Source: Callorhinus ursinus
Lineage: Eukaryota; Chordata; Mammalia; Carnivora; Otariidae
Direction: 5' to 3'
Length of the DNA: 64,000 bases
Assembly: GCF_003265705.1 (NCBI RefSeq)
Contig: NW_020313005.1
Span: 21,805,615 to 21,869,614, forward strand
The position numbers and the translations under genes were made by a program. Numbering within the stretch: position 1 is the first letter of the stretch; every line of letters begins with the position of its first letter. This document shows, piece by piece, positions 11,070-22,468 of this stretch. Under the pieces are notes generated by a model. That model was not told the DNA's origin. It did not search any database and saw only the letters and a list, made by a program, of their open reading frames with translations.

Positions 11070-11910
11070 GAGGAAGTTGTATGTAAACTGAGACCTGAAG
11101 GATGGGAAGCAAGCCATGTAAATAGTATTTTGGTCAAGGAGAAGAGCAATGAAAGTCATTCGACAAGTTTAAGCAGAAAAGAGTCATAAACTGATTTGAA
11201 ATTTTAAAACTCACTCTGGCTACTATGTAGAAATGGCCTACACTGGCACATCTGCTGAATTGAAATTGGTTGAGAGTACAGAGACTGTGGTAAACTTGAA
11301 CTACAGGGGTGGCAGAGATCACAGGGAGAAGTGAAGAGATACAAAAGACATTCTGGAGGAAAAAAACGAGAGAGCCAGATTATAAATTGGATATGGAGGC
11401 TGAAAGAAATAGTAGTACAAAGTCTGACACCTAGGCTTTTGAATTAGTAAATCTATCGATGATGATGGGCTATTTACAAAAGAGGGGCATTTTAGGGAAG
11501 TCCAAGTAGGAGAAGTAAAGGGTTCCACAGTTTGACGTTTTGAACTCGAGGTGCTTAAGGTACGTCAAGACAGAGGTATCAAGCAGAAGTTAGAAGCACA
11601 GAATGTAGAGCAACATCATTGGTAGGCAGCATCATAAAGCTGGCATTTAAAATCATAGGGAAGAATATATCACCTAGAAAGAAATGATAGAAAAGAAATG
11701 AAGGCCCAAGCCAGGTCTTGAACAGGAGGAGACAGTAATAGAAGAGACTACAAGACAGCTGTCAGGAAGGCAGGGAGAATGGGAGCTGTCAGGATGATTG
11801 AGAAGAGAGTGTTTAGAATGAGCATGGTCAACGGCGTTGGGTGCTATTGCACTGCTGAGTCAGATGAGGACAGAGAGTCAGCTATTTGATTAGACACCAT
11901 GGAGATCACC
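11070..11910 (-). mobile_element. L2 LINE relic
   Basis: The plus strand shows the landmarks of an inverted L2: a CTGAGACCTGAAGGATGGGAAG block at 11090, an AAACTCACTCTGGCTACTATG block at 11205, a TTTGAACTCGAGGTGC block at 11538, and a GTGTTTAGAATGAGCATGGTCAACG then GCTGAGTCAGATGAGGAC block to about 11870. It is heavily diverged, with gaps, and non-functional. The edges are approximate. Confidence 0.6.
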
Positions 11911-11939
11911 AATGACTGAAAGCAACAGATTTAATGGAG

Positions 11940-12374
11940 TGACAACACTGAAAGCAACCCTGAAATATCACTTCACACACAACACATTGGGAAAGATTAA
12001 ACAAATGAAAAATGCCAAGTACTGTTGAAGACGTAAGGAAACAGGAATGCTCACAAACTTCAGGTGATTTGGAATCAGATAAATATTTTTTGAATCAAAT
12101 TATCAATATTTAAAAAAAAGGTGATGCCCATGTTTATGACCCAGCTACTTTATTTCTTAGAATTAGCCCCATAGAAAGTCATTTATATGCACAGGATGAT
12201 GTCTGCAGGGGGGTTCACTGAATCCCTTGTGATAAGAGATTTTGGGGAGATTGACTGTCCATCCTTCAGGAATGAATCAAATGAATTTATTCAAACAATG
12301 CTACAACATGTATCATAAGTAAGATATAGGAAATTAAACTACTTTGGTGTGGATAAATTTCAAAATAAAATTTT
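11940..12374 (+). mobile_element. Ancient L1 3' segment (part 1)
   Basis: Diverged sequence resembling the L1M ORF2 C-terminal to 3' UTR region, e.g. GAAACAGGAATGCTCACAAAC and a later TTTATGACCCAGCTACTTTATTTCTTAG block. It is interrupted by the SINE at 12375-12560 and continues after it. Confidence 0.55.
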
Positions 12375-12560
12375 GGGCACCTGCGTGGCTCAGTTGGTTA
12401 AGCGACTGCCTTCGGCTCAGGTCATGATCCTGGAATCCTAGGATTGAGTCCTGTGTTGAGCTCCCTGCTCAGCAGGGAGTCTGCTTCTCCCTCTGACCCT
12501 CCCCCCCTCATGCTTTCTTTCTCTCTCTCTCTCCAAATAAATAAATAAAATCTTTAAAAA
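12375..12560 (+). mobile_element. tRNA-derived carnivoran SINE
   Basis: It starts GGGCACCTGCGTGGCTCAG, passes through the CTTCGGCTCAGGTCATGATC block and a CT-rich stretch, and ends in AAATAAATAAATAAAATC plus A-rich tail. It sits inside an ancient L1 segment. I see no clear target-site duplication. Confidence 0.93.
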
Positions 12561-12966
12561 TGTTTTTTTTTGAGTGATAAGGAGTTCCAAATAATTGCAA
12601 AGTGCATATCATTTGTTTAAAATTTTAAACATGGTAGAATATTTAAAAATCTGTGGGTATGTATGTATACAGAAAAATTAAATGTAAAAATGTCCATAGA
12701 GTGGATACACATCAACCTCAAGAAGATGCTTACCTCCAGAGAGGGAAGGGGAGAAGAAATAGGAGCACAGACCTTTAGCTAATTCTGTAATACTTTAGTT
12801 CTTGAAACAAAAAGGGGGAAAGACTGAAGAAATATGGGAAAATGTTCATCTTTATTCAAATCATGGTAGTGGTCACTTGAAAGTTTATTATATTATTTTC
12901 TACAGTTCTCTATATGTTTGAAATATTTCATAATTTATTTAAAAATACATAATAGCTGAGGAAATG
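12561..12966 (+). mobile_element. Ancient L1 3' segment (part 2)
   Basis: It continues the L1M-like 3' end after the SINE: a CTTACCTCCAGAGAGGGAAGG block and a TTCTCTATATGTTTGAAATATTTCATAATTT-type end at about 12900-12940 are typical of old L1 3' UTRs. Confidence 0.55.
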
Positions 12967-13406
12967 AAAGAAATGAGCTTAGAGGGATGGGGTGGCTAGG
13001 TGATAGACATTGGGGAGGGTATGTGCTACAGTGAGCGCTGTGAATTGTGTAAGACTGTTGAATCACAGATCTGTACTTCTGAAACAAATAACGCAACATA
13101 TTTTAAGAAAAAAGAAAAAGAAGAAGATAGCAGGAGAGGAAGAATGAAGGGGAGTAAGTCAGAGGGGGAGACGAACCAGGAGAGATGATGGACTCTGAAA
13201 AACAAACTGAGGTTTCTAGAGGGGAGGAGGGTAGGGGGATGGGTTAGCCTAGTGATGGGTATTAAAGAGGGCACATTCTGCATGGAGCACTAGGTGTTAT
13301 GAACAAACAATGAATCATGGAACACTACACCAAAACAAATTATGTAATATATGGTGATTAACATAACAATAAAAAAATTAAAAAAAAAAAAGAAATGAGC
13401 TTAGAG
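12967..13406 (+). mobile_element. 5'-truncated carnivoran LINE-1 tail with 18-bp TSD
   Basis: The inserted body is 12985-13388. The direct duplication AAAGAAATGAGCTTAGAG is at 12967-12984 and 13389-13406 and is perfect. The body contains only L1 3' UTR: two related blocks, each with a GTGATGGGTATT-type core, then a GGTGATTAACATAACAATAAAA end and A tail. Perfect TSD and near-consensus text indicate a relatively recent insertion. Confidence 0.92.
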
Positions 13407-13539
13407 CATTTTATTAGACGATTTTCATCCCGGCTGGTTTCATCCAGATTTCTAATTTGAATTATCACTTATATAAGGCCAACATTTTCATTTCCATTTC
13501 TAACCCCTCCTATGAGTGGTAGACTCATATGTACATACA

Positions 13540-14275
13540 ATTGTTTACTCTTCATCCACAAAGCCTGCTCCTTGCTCAGTATCTCATCTTGGTAACCAAC
13601 TACACCACGCACCTGGGTTCTCTGGCCCGAGATCTAGGTTTTACTCAAAATTCCTTTGTCCCTCTTGTAGCCCTACATTCATACTGTCCATAAGTCATTT
13701 TGATTTTAGCTTAAACTATATATCTCACATCTGACCATTTCCTACCACTTCCACTACCACCATCATAGTCCAAGTCACCATTTTGTTTTCCCTCTTCTGT
13801 TGCAGCTGATACAAATGGGTATTCCTTCTCTTACTCTCTCTCTATAGTACAACACTGACTTTGCTATCTTTTAAGATCTGAATCCCATCCTGCCACTATC
13901 CAGTTCAAACTCATTCTTGAAACAAGATACAGATTCCTCTTTATGACTTTCATGAAGCCAAGGTCATTTTTATATGTCATGTGATCTACAATACAGGTTA
14001 ATAAAAAGAGGGGGAAGCAAACCATATGAGACTCTTACCTATAGAGAACATACTGAGGGTTGATGGAGGGAGGCGGGTGGGGGGATGGGCTAGATGGGGC
14101 ATAGGGATTAAGGAGAGCACCGGGTGTTGTATGTACGTGATGAATCACTAAATTCTACACCTGAAACTAACATTACCCTATATGTTAACAAGCTAGAATT
14201 CAAATAAAAACTTGAAATCAAAAAATAAAATGAAATAAAATAAAGGTTTGTTGGATAAATAAATGAATGGGGAAA
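13540..14275 (+). mobile_element. L2 LINE relic, split by a younger L1 tail
   Basis: Segment 13540-14004 follows the L2 ORF end: CATCTGACCATTTCCTACCAC, then CACCATCATAGTCCAAGTCACC, then TTCAAACTCATTCTTGAAAC and ATGACTTTCATGAAGCC. After the inserted L1 tail the L2 3' end resumes at about 14246 with TTGTTGGATAAATAAATGAATG. Old and non-coding now. Confidence 0.55.
14010..14240 (+). mobile_element. 5'-truncated LINE-1 tail inside L2
   Basis: This is carnivoran L1 3' UTR text (GAACATACTGAGGGTTGATGG; CACCGGGTGTTGTATG; TGATGAATCACTAAATTCTAC; TATGTTAACAAGC) ending in an A-rich tail. No clear TSD was found, so the edges are approximate. It resembles the copy at 47538-47753. Confidence 0.85.
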
Positions 14276-16054
14276 AGGATCACTGAAGGAGTAAGAACTT
14301 GAATTGGTGAAAGCTGATGGGCACAGGTGGAGGAAGTAGATGTGAACAGGAGGTAGGAAATTATTATAATGAGAGAAGAAGGAGGAAAGGATTGAAGGTT
14401 TGGTGGAAGGAAGATCAAGTACTCCTTGTTTGCTGGTCTTTATTACCTCAGTGAAGTATTATGCAACATCAGCATCGGCTAGAATGTGTGGAATGTGAGA
14501 GAAGTATGAGGAAAGAACAGAAAGTTATCTTTTAGAGAATAGGAAATTAAAATACCTATGAAAGTAAGATTTCCAGGACATGTGTAGTTGCCCATTACAG
14601 TTCTGTGATTATGAATGCATAGTTAATCTCACCAGCCCCGTCAGATCATTTTCAATGGTTATATCTGGCTGCTTGAGTGTGGGCACAGAGAAGATGGAGA
14701 GCCGGGGGTGAGAGGGGGAGTTGTGCAGAATAGTTTTTCGGGATAGACGGACAGAGGAACAGAGGAGATGGTGCTTTCATATAATGATTATATCTAACGA
14801 TGAATCCTGAAATCTAAGGTGGGCAAGGACAAAGTGAACAGAGGGGGAAGGTGAGAGAGAGTGAGAAATCCATCAATGTATTGAAGATTTAGATGGGAGG
14901 TGAATTGTAGCAGAGTAAGCATTAGAGTAACTGAGCTGAAAAAAGGTGAAGAGCTGACAAAGGAATGCTTGAGATAGATATTCCAGAGGGGGAACACCCA
15001 AAACCAGGAGACTGGATAACTGGAGAAGAATGTAGAAAAGGTTATTGAGAAAGAAAGGATCAGGGTATTAAATCATATTAAAGAACAATTATACATGTTG
15101 TGTGCTTGAGAGAAAGAAAAAAAAAAAAACTCTTCAGGAACACAGAGGACAATAAGAGAAAGTAACCAGGAGGGGGTTGATGTCATTAATACATAGGGTG
15201 TGTTGTGTTGTGTTGTATTGTGTTGTGTTATGTTGTGTTTCAGAAGGAAATAGTGATGAGGGACATCTAGAAATGCCATAAGAGACATAGGTGATACTCA
15301 CCCTACTTCTTGTCATGAAGAAATGGAATCTAGTAGATAAATACTCTCTTTTTGAGAAGTGGCAAAAAAAAAAAAAAAACACATATCCTCTGCTTCTGTT
15401 AAGATATTCAAAATGCTTAGGCATTTGATATCCTCTACTGTATGATTTTGGGAAAGTCACTTAGCATGTGTTGTTTTGAATTTTCAACTTATAAGCTGCA
15501 CTAACTAGATAATCTTTAAGCATTTACCTAGGATTAGGATTCTATTTCTTTATATTCATCATTTTGACCACATTGCCTTCTGCATTTTACCAGTTTTCAA
15601 TTATTTTGGAATTATACCTGCTATTTGCTAAAAAGGAACTTTAAATAACCAAGATACATGTGGTTTTCTTCTGCTTCCCAAAAGACAAAATTGGTGGAAA
15701 TACAGTAATCTATATAGATAACACTTGGTTAGTCACACAAATGGAGCTTAGCCTCATTCATGATAATTTGAACATCAGATAATAAAAAAGCCATTTATAT
15801 TTGGATTTGAACCACACTGTGATGTTATTTTGTGAGTGTACTTTCTTAATTACATTGTAAACTAAATAAAATTTGCATTCTCAGGGTAATTATCAGCTAG
15901 GAGACCTGAGGATGAAGAGTTTTGGACTTATGCTAATGGAAGGAGAAAGAGCAGGCTAAGAATTCCAAAGATAATCAACAAATAAATCCATTGAATAATG
16001 GAGAGTTAACTAAATAAGCATAACTCTTTGACCATCCCCACATTTAAATGACCT
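14276..16054. other. Unassigned purine-rich non-coding DNA
   Basis: The first 800 bases are rich in GA and AAGG words and may be an old, unrecognisable repeat. A TGTTG-type pentanucleotide run is at 15198-15240. The two A-runs at 15116-15129 and 15365-15379 are plain homopolymers. No gene is seen. Confidence 0.5.
15198..15240. repeat. (TGTTG)n simple repeat
   Basis: About eight units of TGTTG with single-base interruptions (TGTAT, TTATG). Such arrays are often length-polymorphic. Confidence 0.9.
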
Positions 16055-16118
16055 AGAGTATAAATGTCCTAGCACAGTGCCTGGCACAAAACAACTCAAT
16101 AAATATTGATTTCCTTCT
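16055..16118 (+). mobile_element. MIR SINE 3' fragment
   Basis: CCTAGCACAGTGCCTGGCAC followed by CAATAAATATTGATT is the conserved 3' end of MIR. Confidence 0.6.
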
Positions 16119-16839
16119 TTCTTTCTTTGATCATTATAGAAGTTCCTTTTCCTTTTTTCTTTTTTTAACTTATATGAAGGTCATCCTTATCTTCTTCTCT
16201 ATTGATTTAAATCCTTGGAGGATAAAGAAATCACAAATACAAAAGGAAAGGTGTTGAAGCCTTGTTCTATGGCACAGCCTAATGTGACAATAAGAATGTT
16301 TACCCCTTCCTATAAGGGTATTGTTAGGAAATGTATGCACACAAACTAGCATCGAACCCATTTATTTAGCAGATATGGGGTAGATTGCCCCTTTAGTTAC
16401 TCAGATAGGACATACAGCACTATGACAATGATTATTATAAGCAACCAGGATTAAGATGGACAGTTTGAACATAATACAATATCCCTTAACAAATAGGATT
16501 TTAGCACTCTCCAGGTAATTCCCTGCTGTGTGAGATCTTCTGTGTGAAATCTCTTTGTTCAGCTCAGATGGGTCGTTTGTCAAATTCCTTCTCATTATTA
16601 AAAATGTATTCAATAGCATTTAATGAGTATATATGGGTTCAGAAATGATCACAAATCAAAATCTCAAAAGTCATATTTTTATCTGCACTCTCCAAGACTA
16701 TGAATATGTAGCAGGCCCTTAATGTGGACAACTCTTAATGCTAGAACAGGATCTGATCCTTATAATATTCACTGAGTTTTTACAGCCTTCAATTTTCAGG
16801 TAAGGAAATTACAAAAACCCAAAGAGATGATGTTTGTGT
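16119..16839. other. Unassigned non-coding stretch
   Basis: No repeat, RNA gene or credible coding frame was recognised. Confidence 0.55.
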
Positions 16840-17016
16840 TTTTATTTTATTTGTTTGACAGAGAAAGAGAGAGAGCACAAGTAGGGGGAGTGGCAGAGGG
16901 AGACAGAGAAGCAGGCTCCAAGCAGGGAGCCCGACATGGAGCTCAATCTCAGGACCCTAAGATCATGACCTGAGTCGAAGGTAGACCCTAAACTGACTGA
17001 GCCACCCAGGTGCCCC
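16840..17016 (-). mobile_element. tRNA-derived carnivoran SINE
   Basis: Reverse-oriented copy: T-rich start, TTTATTTGTTTGACAGAG, GA-rich middle, then GAGCCACCCAGGTGCCCC end. Somewhat diverged, with no clear TSD. Confidence 0.93.
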
Positions 17017-17699
17017 TGGAACCTTATTTTGAAGCCCTGCTTCTTGCTTTTGCACAATCAGAAAAGTACATCACAAAATCAGGGAGTAGGGAAAATTTCC
17101 TCTCCATTCCATGCAGGGAGACCTCCCAGGTATAACCCAAACTGAGAATATTCCTGTTAATAATGCTTGCTATTTACCATGGCAGAACATTCCACAGGAC
17201 TAAGAACTATGGCAATCCATCAAAGCCTCTCTTATTTGGGCCAGGTTCTAATCCAAGAAGACTTTTAAAATGTGGTTCACAAAAGTATGAAAACTGCCTG
17301 GGACTGTGGACAGCAGCCACCCAAAGCTGGACAGAAACAATGAAGGACAGTCTGCCCAGATTTCAGGCCAAGAACACTCACCTGGGCCTGGCCCACAAAA
17401 ACCTGCCCCCACAACTTTCCATGCTCTTTCACCCAACTTTCTGAGGTGGGTGAATATGGACATTTCAGAAGCCATGAAAGGTGACAGAGCCCTGAGATGG
17501 GTAGCAGTCTGGATCCTCAAGCCACTGTTTGAATGAGAGTTACTTGTTTTGAAATTTATGTGAGCAAGAGAAACTTCTACTTGACTGTGTATGTGTGTGT
17601 GGGGGTGTGTGTCGTAGTCTAGTTCTCAGATCAGCTGTGCTTATTCATATATACATATATACATAATAAGCACTATATATAAATGTATATATTCATATA
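17017..17699. other. Unassigned non-coding stretch with overlapping open frames
   Basis: Both strands have open frames of 76-93 codons between 17163 and 17536. None shows a recognisable domain, and the overlap on both strands suggests stop-poor composition rather than genes. The end (CCACTGTTTGAATGAGAG to AGAGAAACTTCTACTT, 17521-17582) looks like the end of an old LTR-type repeat, but I cannot assign it. A short TG run is at 17590-17612. Confidence 0.45.
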
Positions 17700-20002
17700 A
17701 TACAGGGTAAGAGAGGCAGAGACACAGTCTCAACAAAAACCTCACCTCCCACACAGCCACCCACAATCAGGAGGGATCTCACAAGTGCAAAGCTACTGCC
17801 TGAAGAGTGAAGGGTCTGTGTTCCACATCAGGCACCCCAACCTTTGGAACCTGCAATGGAGAGACGAGCCCCCAAGATGGCTGGCTTTGAAAACCAATGA
17901 GGCTTATGTCCAAGAGACCCAAAGGGCTGTCTGGAATGAAGATATTCCTTTTAAAGGGCTCAAGTACCCTTTCTTTTAAGGTCCCTCATCCCGGGAACCA
18001 GCACAAAAGCCGCAGTTTGTAAGTGCCTAGACTGTATGCAGAAGGAGATTCATGTGCTAATCTTCAAGTGTCTGCCAGAAAGGCAGGAGCCTGCTGGGAC
18101 TCTCTCCAGGAAATGAGACACTGACAGGTGCCATTTTGTGCTCTCCCTCTACCTTGATGACTCTAGTGGGCATGCCCTGACCCCGTGTTCTCCTGCAGCT
18201 CCACTAAAACATGTGAGTGTGCCCCAGCTCTGCACACCCTCGGTGCTTCACTAAAGACAGTAGATGCACACCATACACACAGGAGATGCTCCTTGATAAC
18301 CTTGTTCTGGTGACCAGGGTTTTGCCTTCCTGGATCCCATGGGACTAACAATCAGAGACAGTTCTTGGTAGACTACTACCCTCAGGGCACTACACAGACA
18401 GCAGGCTAAGCTACAGATCCAATTTTTCTGTGAAAAAGGCCTATTTACTTGTCCTGGGGCTTGAGCCTGAGAAGAAGACTTCAGGTTTGCCACACATCTA
18501 GAGGCTGTGTTTCTGTTTCAGGGAACATAGGCTGGGGGATACCATCTTTGTGCTCTCCCTCAGCCTCACTTCGGTCCACCAGGACCTCCCAGAAAGGGGC
18601 TTATACATTCATACAGAGCCCAATTTTTTACCCAGGAGACATCTCCACATTGCCTGTCCTGGAAACCAGAAGGATTGACAATTGCAGTCCCACAGGACTA
18701 TATATATTTGCATACTTTAAAAGCTGCTGCCTGAGGATCTGTCTTGCAATCAGCTTGAAACTAGATGTTAACTAAGATCCCTCTCTTTGGAACACTAATA
18801 GAACTTGGAATACCCTTAAATAACTGGGATCGATTAAGTCAGACTGCTTAGAACATCACAAAGTCTTGAGAGAACCAAGAACTAGGGCAAGGTTGAAAGA
18901 TATGGTTTATCTCTACAAGACCAATCCTTCAAGACTGAGGGAGGTAGCTGTTTCTAATACATAGAAACAAACACAGAGTCAAGCAAAATGAAGAAATAGA
19001 GGAATATGTGCTGAAGGACAACATAAAACCTCAGGGAAAAAAATCTCAGGAAAAGGAGGATAAGTAATTTTCCTGATTAAGAGTTCCAAGTAATGGTCAT
19101 AAAGATGTTGGCTGAGCTGAGGAGAAGAATGGGTGAACACAGTGAGAACCTCAGGAAAGAGAGAGAAAATACAACAAATGGAAGCCACAGAGCAGAAGAA
19201 TACAACTGAACTAAGAAATAAACCACAAGAGTTCAGCATCAGACTAGATAAAGTGGAGGAAATGAACAGTGATTTAGAAGAAAGCACAGTGACACTCAGA
19301 GCAGTGAAAAGAAAACAAAAATTTCTTTTTTAAAGTAATGATAGTTTGAGGGACCTATGTGATACCATCAAGCAGAAATCATTTGCATTGTAGGGGTCCC
19401 AGAAGGAAAAGAGAGAGAGAAAAGTGTCGGAGACTTATTTGAAGAAATCATGGTTGAAAACTTCTTAACCTGGGGAAGGAAATAGACAAGTACATCCAGG
19501 AAGTCTAGAAAATTCCAAATAAAATGAATCCAAAGAAAGCTATACCAAGATATGTTATAATTAAAATGTCAAAATTAAAGATAGAGAATCTTAAAAGAAA
19601 TAAAAGAAGAACAACTTGTTACCCACAAAGGAACCCCTATAAGACTATTAGCAGATTTTTCAGCAGGAACTTTGCAGATGGGAAAGGAGAGGCATAATAC
19701 ATTAAAAGTGCTGAAAGAAAGGGAAGAAAAAAAAAACAAAAAACTTTCAACCAAGAATAGTCTACCTGGCAAGGTTATCATTTAGAATTGAAGGATTTAT
19801 AGAGTTCTCCAGATTAGTAAAAGGTAAAGGAGTTCATCACCACTAAACTGGCCTTACAAAAAAGTTAAAGGAACTTTAAGCTGAAAAGAAAGAGCATTGA
19901 TTAGTTACAGCAAAAAAATGAAAGTATAAATCTCACTGGTAATAGTAAATATATAGTAAAGGTATGGCTTATACTCATAAAGCTAATATGAGGGTGAAAA
20001 GT

Positions 20003-20626
20003 CAAAAGTAGTATAAATATTCATCATTTATGATGGCTGAATAATATTCCATGTGTATCCACAATTTGCATAGACATCAATTCCAGAGAACCAAAAATCC
20101 CACCTCCCCGCCGAACACTACTAAGGGGCATGTCTTCTGCTCCATACCTTTCCTGTTTTTCTTTTTCTCTTGTTAATGCTTTTAAAAACAAATGAGTTTT
20201 TTATATAAATAAAGTTTTTAAAGTATGTAAAAAAAATGGATGGAACTGGAGGGGATTATGTTAAGTGAAGTAAGTCAAGCAGAGAAATACAATTATCATA
20301 TGGTTTCACTCATATGTGGAACACAAGCAATAGCACAGAGGACCACAGGGGAAGGGAGGGAAATCCAAAGGGGGAGAAATCAGAGAGGAAGATAAACCAT
20401 GAGAGACTATGGACACTGAGGAACAATCTGAGGGTTTCAGGGGGCGGAGAGTGGGGGGGGGAGTAACAGGGTGATGGGTATTGAGGAAGGCACATGCTGT
20501 GGTGAGCACTGGGTATTATACTTAACTAATGAATCATTGATCACTACATTAAAAACTAATTATGTACTACACAGTGGCTAACTGAACATAATAATAATAA
20601 ATAAAAAACCCAAAAGTAGTATAAAT
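20003..20626 (+). mobile_element. Chimeric retroinsertion: inverted L1 piece, mRNA-like 3' end, L1 tail
   Basis: A perfect 16-bp direct duplication (CAAAAGTAGTATAAAT) at 20003-20018 and 20611-20626 brackets one insertion of 592 bp. Inside, about 20019-20058 is L1 ORF2 end in reverse orientation (TGATGGCTGAATAATATTCC). About 20059-20236 is not L1 and looks like a polyadenylated transcript end: AATAAA at 20208-20213, then eight A residues at 20229-20236. About 20237-20610 is L1 ORF2 end and 3' UTR in sense orientation, starting TGGATGGAACTGG, with an AATAAATAAAAAA tail. The L1 parts are adjacent regions of the element, as in twin priming. Confidence 0.8.
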
Positions 20627-20740
20627 AACTATAACTAAAATAATCAGTTAAGGTATACACAAAATAAAAAGTCAAATCTGACATGAAAAACACAAACATG
20701 GAAGGGTGGGCTAAAAATATAGAGTTTTAGAACATGTTTA

Positions 20741-20924
20741 ATTTTTTAATTTTTATTTTTTTTAGAGAGAGAGAGTGGGGGGGCGGAGGGGTAGGGGGAG
20801 AGGGAGAGAGAAACCCAAGCAGGCTTCACGCTCAGCACAGAGCCCCATGCAGAGTTTGCTCTCATGACCCTGAGATCATGACCTGAGCCCAAATCAAGGG
20901 CTGACTGAGCCACCCAGGTGCCCC
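20741..20924 (-). mobile_element. tRNA-derived SINE of an older subfamily
   Basis: Reverse copy with GCTCAGCACAGAGCCCCATG in place of the GAGCAGGGAGCC motif, so it belongs to a different subfamily from most copies here. The duplication AGAACATGTTTA (20729-20740) and AGAATATGTTTA (20925-20936) flanks it with one mismatch, in line with greater age. It lies inside the ancient L1. Confidence 0.9.
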
Positions 20925-21964
20925 AGAATATGTTTAAACATAAGTTGTTATCAATTTAATATAGACCGTTATATATATGGGATGGTATATGTGCACCTCA
21001 TGGTAATCACAAAGCAAAAACCTATAGTAGGTAAACAGATAATAAAAAGGGAATCTAAATATAACACTAATATCACAAGGGAAATAGAACAAACAATCCT
21101 AAAATTCTATGAAACCACGAAAGATCCCAAACAACCAAAGTAATCCTGAGACAGAAGAACAAATCTAGAGGCATCATGATGCCTGATTTCAAACACTATG
21201 CAAAGCTACAGTAATCAAAACAATATGGTTTCAGTATAAAAAAAAAAAAGAAAATACACATAGATCAATAGAACAGAATAGAGAGCCCAGAAATAAACAC
21301 ATGCATATATGGTCAATTAACTTATAACAAAGAGACAAGAATATACAATGGGGATAGGGCAGTCTCTTTAATAAATCATGTTGGGAAAACTGGACAGCCA
21401 CATGCAAAAGAATAAAACTAGACCACAATCTTACACCATACACAAAAATTAATTCAGAATGGATTAAAGACTTGAATGTAAGACCTGAAACCATAAAACC
21501 CTTAACAGAAAACATAGGCTTAGGTAAGCTCTTAGACATCAATCTTGTTGATAAGTTTTTGGATCTGACTCCAAAAGCAAAGGCAATAAAAGGAAAAATA
21601 AACAAATGGGATTACGTTGAACTAAAAGCCTTCTGCACAGCAAAGGAAAGGGCAACCTACTGAATGAGAGAACATATTTGCAAATCATATATCCAGTAAA
21701 AGGTTAATATCCAAAATATAAAAAGAACTCATACAACTCAATAGCAAAACAAAACAAAACAAAACAAACAAACAAAAAACACAATCAATCCAATTAAAAA
21801 AATAGACAATCAAACAGACATTTCTCCAAAGACATACAGTAGATGGTCAACAGGTACATGAAGATACTCAACACTCCTAATCATCAGGGAAATGCAAATC
21901 AAAACCACAATGAGATATGGTCTCACACCTGTCAGAATGGCAAGTATCAAAGGATAAGAAATAA

Positions 21965-22324
21965 GTGTTGGTGAGAATATGGGGAGAAAAAGGAATCCTG
22001 ATGCACTGCTGGTGGGAATGCAAACTGGTGCAGCTTTTCTGGAAAACAGTATGGAATTTCCTCAAAAAGTTAAAAACAGAACTACCTTATGATCCAGCAA
22101 CCACACTACTGGCTATTTACCCCAAAAATACAAAAACACTAACTCAAAGGACACATGAACCCCCTACATTTATAGCAGCATTATTTACAATAGCCAAGAT
22201 ACGGAAGCATCCCAAATGTCCATTGATTAAGGGATGGATAAAGAAGATGTGGCATAGATATACAATGGAATATTATTTAGCCATGAAAAGAATGGAATCT
22301 TTACATTTGCAACAACATGGATAG
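21965..22324 (+). pseudogene. LINE-1 ORF2 C-terminal relic
   Basis: A 119-codon frame matching the C-terminal end of L1 ORF2 protein: [11 protein letters not shown], then LAIYPKNTKTL, FIAALFTIAK, and WIKKMWHRYTMEYYLAMKR. The characteristic ELPYDPA and YTMEYY motifs are clear. The reverse-transcriptase core is absent, upstream frames are broken (another piece at 21472-21663, ending [10 protein letters not shown], is in a different frame), and the element lacks a 5' end, so nothing functional can be made. A retrotransposon relic, not a host gene. Confidence 0.85.
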
Positions 22325-22431
22325 AGCTAGAGAGTGTAATGCTAAGTGAAATAAGTCAGTCGGAGAAAAACAAATACCATATGATTTTACTCAGATGTGG
22401 AATTTAAGAAACAAAACAAATGAGCAAAGTA

Positions 22432-22438
<7 letters not shown>

Positions 22439-22467
<29 letters not shown>
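22439..22467. repeat. (GA)n microsatellite
   Basis: An uninterrupted AG/GA run inside the L1 3' UTR, at the position where carnivoran L1 copies often have a GA tract. Confidence 0.9.

Positions 22468-22468
<1 letters not shown>

Larger units (their letters stand above)
17700..21095 (+). mobile_element. Ancient LINE-1, 5' half (5' UTR, ORF1 relic, inter-ORF region)
   Basis: From 17700 to about 18960 the text follows an old mammalian L1 5' UTR (AATCAGGAGGGATCTCACAAG; TTCCACATCAGGCACCCCAA; TGACAGGTGCCATTTTGTGC). From 18985 to 19950 it matches the ORF1 zone: a coiled-coil-like stretch near 19133-19333, GTAGGGGTCCCAGAAGGAAA, then TCAACCAAGAATAGTCTACC and AAGGAGTTCATCACCACTAA. From 20627 to 21095 it is the inter-ORF region (CCTCATGGTAATCACAAAGC). 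The element is broken by the insertion at 20019-20610 and the SINE at 20741-20924. No long coding frame survives. Confidence 0.65.

Noticed and set aside
10633..11112. 159-codon minus-strand frame, the longest outside L1
   Set aside because: No domain, repeats, signal or conserved motif; overlaps a plus-strand frame and an L2 edge; likely chance in 64 kb.
15180..15245. CRISPR-like or regulatory repeat array
   Set aside because: It is a plain (TGTTG)n simple repeat without spacers; eukaryotic DNA.
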